A stretch of DNA of 64,000 nt from positions 52,165,374 to 52,229,373 of the forward strand of contig NC_063450.1 in assembly GCF_020379485.1 (NCBI RefSeq). The letters are read 5' to 3'. A model generated the notes under the pieces. The model did no database searches, was not told the origin of the DNA, and saw nothing but the letters and a program-made list of their open reading frames with translations. The position numbers and the translations under genes were made by a program. The stretch is from Brassica napus (Eukaryota; Streptophyta; Magnoliopsida; Brassicales; Brassicaceae). Numbering within the stretch: position 1 is the first letter of the stretch; every line of letters starts with the position of its first letter. This document shows positions 61,483-64,000 of the stretch, piece by piece.

Positions 61483-61725
61483 TTGTGTTTAGGGAATAAG
61501 GCTCACTTGATGATAGAAAGCTCTGGTTTACCTAAGTCTTTTTTCCCTCAAGGAACTCATGTGGTTATTCTGTTGTTATTCATCGGGAGTGCTTCAAGCT
61601 TGAACGTGGTAGAAAGGGGAAGACTAAGAGTTATATCGGATTTTATAATACAGAAAATATCAATTGGAGTTTTTTTTTTGTCGGCCAAATGGAGTTATTT
61701 GTTCTGCGATTGTGCATCTGTGTAA
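61483..61725 (+). pseudogene. Unrecognised gene fragment split by a micro-insertion
   Basis: GNKAHLMIESSGLPKSFFPQ, then GTHVVI continues in a second frame as IHRECFKLERGRKGKTKSYI, which looks like a real protein with one frameshift. I do not recognise the family with confidence. The 3' part is interrupted by GGCCGAC plus 8 A on the minus strand (61672-61686) between AATTGGAGTT and AAATGGAGTT. Confidence 0.35.
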
Positions 61726-61824
61726 CAGTTTTGCAACTTGCCAATTTGTTATTAACATGTTAAATTGGAAATAATATAAGGAAAATAATTGAGGGAAAAT
61801 TTATTTGAAATTATTAGTGGCTGA

Positions 61825-62659
61825 TAGGGGTGTCAATTCGGGCCCGGCTCAGTCCGGCCCAACTCCACTAAACCCGTAAATATTTAAGTCCGGCCCATCC
61901 CGGCCCGAAAATATTTTGGGCCTAGAGTTCAAAGCCCGGTCCGGTCTTTATAGAGCTATAGGGCTTTTCGAGCTTTTATGGGTTTTTCGAAAAAATAATT
62001 TGTCATTGTCACTTCCATCGTTTTAATACATGTGAATTTTCATTAAAAAAAGAGTTTCATTATATATATATATATATATATATAAAAGTGAGTTTAAAAT
62101 TTTTTTCTCTATCACAAATGTTTTATTTTTTCGTATGCTTTAAAAACATATTATACACAAACCAAATTTAATAAGATTTAAATAATCAAATATCAATTAA
62201 AACTAAACATACAAGAGAACAAAATTTATGATAAACATGGTTAAACGTTTCATACTTTGTATTTTGAAATAAAAAAAAAGCATGTTGTACATGAAAGAAG
62301 AATGTACATTTGCAAAATTTAAAATATAACACTTGTAATGATGAAACAATAAAGGGCATTAACAACTTTTATATTTGCTTTATTAGAGTATGAATAAAAG
62401 TATTAAAATAATATGTCAATACTAATAATAGTTTCGATTACAAGAAAGAACGATAATATTTACGCTAAAATATAAAATTTCGGATTCTCGAACCGGTTCT
62501 AGCCCAAACGAGATTAAGCCCAAAATACCCAAAACCCAAATGAGTTTAGCCCGAAAGGCCCAATTTTTTTGGGCTTATAAAACTAAGCCCAAGCCCGGTA
62601 ATTTTTAGGGTTGGACGGACTCAAACGACTGCGAGCTTCGGTCCTAATCGACATGTCTA
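61825..62659. mobile_element. hAT-like nonautonomous element, about 835 bp
   Basis: Starts TAGGGGTGTCAATTCGGG and ends CCTAATCGACATGTCTA, inverted with several mismatches. GCTGATA at 61820-61826 and again at 62660-62666 is a probable target duplication, overlapping the left TA. GGCCCGG and AAGCCC words fill both ends. A (TA)n run lies near 62,061. No transposase. Confidence 0.6.
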
Positions 62660-62666
62660 GCTGATA

Positions 62667-64000
62667 TCTCTTTAGTTGTTTTTTTGGAAGTTACATTGGT
62701 CCGGATGATGCATGTGGGAACTGTAGGACTAAAGAACCTGCAGGCTGCAGTTAAATGTTTTGATTTAGTGATAATAGTTCACTAAAAACAAGAATACTTT
62801 ACATGTCTTCTAATGTGGGTTGTCTACACGAAGCATCTCGTTTTTTATCTTGCTTTCTTCAGCATTAATTATGAGACTAGTGAAACTGGTGCCACATTAC
62901 TGGGTCTCAAGAAGATGTATTGACAATATCCATATTTGACCCAAAATACTGGTTGGAATCTAATGGGCCTAACTTTGAGCCAATTCAGATGCTCTTTCAT
63001 TGAATCGTTCACGATCTTCATTGTCTCGGACTATAACACTTGAAGAGATTGGCAACAGCATACGACATACAATCGACCGAATAATTCATTTCAGGAACCA
63101 TGGCTATGACTTATGAGCCATGCATGTTACTTTGTTTCACTTAAAGTATTCTACTATTTTACGTTTGAAAAAAAAAAAACAGATACTATAACATAATATA
63201 GTTGAACAAGCATGTTATGAGTCTTGTAAGTTATTACTTGCGACACACATGTGATACAGGTTGCTCAGTCCCACCTACAGTATTTCTACTCGCACTATAA
63301 TCTATATATAGAGATCACAGACATACAAATTTAGAAGTAGTACACCATGTTTGTGAAAGATAAAAGGGGAAATAAAAAACGTGGAGAAATGAGATGTAGA
63401 TAAGTGTTGTCTAAAGCTATGGAAAATATATAAAAATAAAGTGAAATAGCTTTTGACTTTTCATAGGTTTGGAACAAGGGATGTCCCTAACTATCATCAT
63501 CCTTCTTCTTTTTTTTTCAAATTTTCGTTCCTTGTCTTTTTCAATCATTTGTTTTAACTCTTATGTTTTAACCTCTCCCATTATTTGTTGTAAAAAGAAC
63601 TTCACAACGCCAAATTTTATCATGTGCGAAAGAATCCTAGAGATTAGTGTTTTTACTAATCAATAATGTATGTACCATTTTTACCGCAAACCAAGAGTAA
63701 GTATATACACAACACCAGGATCCTTATATTTTTTGTATACGTTCCATTTTCGAAGTAGAAAAAAATGGGACACTGTATCTCATTGAAGAAAAAGAAACGC
63801 ATAATCTCATTTTCTCGTGAATCCCCTAGACTATATTTGCGAAGTGATTTTGCCACATGTCCTTTCTACAATCAATTTCACAAAACAAATATGACATAAC
63901 TACTGAAATTGATGACATGTCTTATAGCTTAATATGACATGGACAATTGCATTTAATGTTAATTTATATTTTTGGTAAACTTTTTAAAATATGACAAACT
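62667..64000. other. AT-rich DNA at window end
   Basis: Short stretches of mixed composition (62,690-63,110) could be decayed coding sequence, but no frame gives a recognisable protein. The rest is AT-rich. Confidence 0.4.

Overview
This is nuclear plant DNA from a Brassicaceae genome, most likely a Brassica-type species. The genes have GT-AG introns and AT-rich intergenic DNA. The recognisable genes fall in the same order as one block on the long arm of Arabidopsis thaliana chromosome 4 (roughly At4g30720 to At4g30960). That match is from memory of the families and was not searched. Several genes expected between the retained ones are missing, and one (FAD6) survives only as a broken relic. 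This fits gene loss after Brassica genome triplication.

Layout. 0-11.2 kb: a plastid-type FAD/NAD(P)-binding oxidoreductase (minus strand, cut by the window start), a small two-helix membrane protein (minus), an ASG1-like nuclear protein (plus) and the autophagy scaffold ATG11 (minus). 11.2-21 kb: no intact gene. It holds a 2.96-kb near-perfect palindrome with CACTA transposon ends, a second decayed CACTA-like copy and an unrecognised coding relic. 21-42.4 kb: a dense run of genes: serine carboxypeptidase SCPL29 (+), a MAT1-like CAK assembly factor (+), a GTD-binding (DUF593) myosin adaptor (-), nucleoporin NUP43 (-), a small membrane protein (+), the heptahelical receptor-like HHP2 (-), deubiquitinase UBP24 (-), mitochondrial ribosomal protein L21/NFD1 (-) and WRKY32 (-).

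42.4-54 kb is a transposon-rich gap. It holds tandem Helitron-like ends with a nested 164-bp hAT MITE, a hAT-like element, a duplicated secreted-peptide-like segment, an isolated class III peroxidase exon, a 5'-truncated LINE with a 15-bp target-site duplication, a FAD6 relic and two abutting Harbinger-like MITEs. 54.2-55.7 kb: the kinase gene CIPK6 (+), with two upstream ORFs. 56.6-61.05 kb: a probable 4.4-kb Helitron carrying broken pieces of a receptor-like kinase and an OBERON-family PHD gene. 61-64 kb: a decayed coding fragment, a hAT-like element and AT-rich DNA.

The genes are unrelated housekeeping and signalling genes, each with its own promoter, not an operon or pathway cluster. The most unusual structures are the CACTA palindrome, the gene-fragment Helitron, about ten very short poly(A)-tailed insertions with clean target-site duplications, an internally triplicated WRKY32 with a GC-AG intron, and an apparent ATG-to-ACG start change in UBP24. 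Exon boundaries were read by hand from splice signals and frame continuity.
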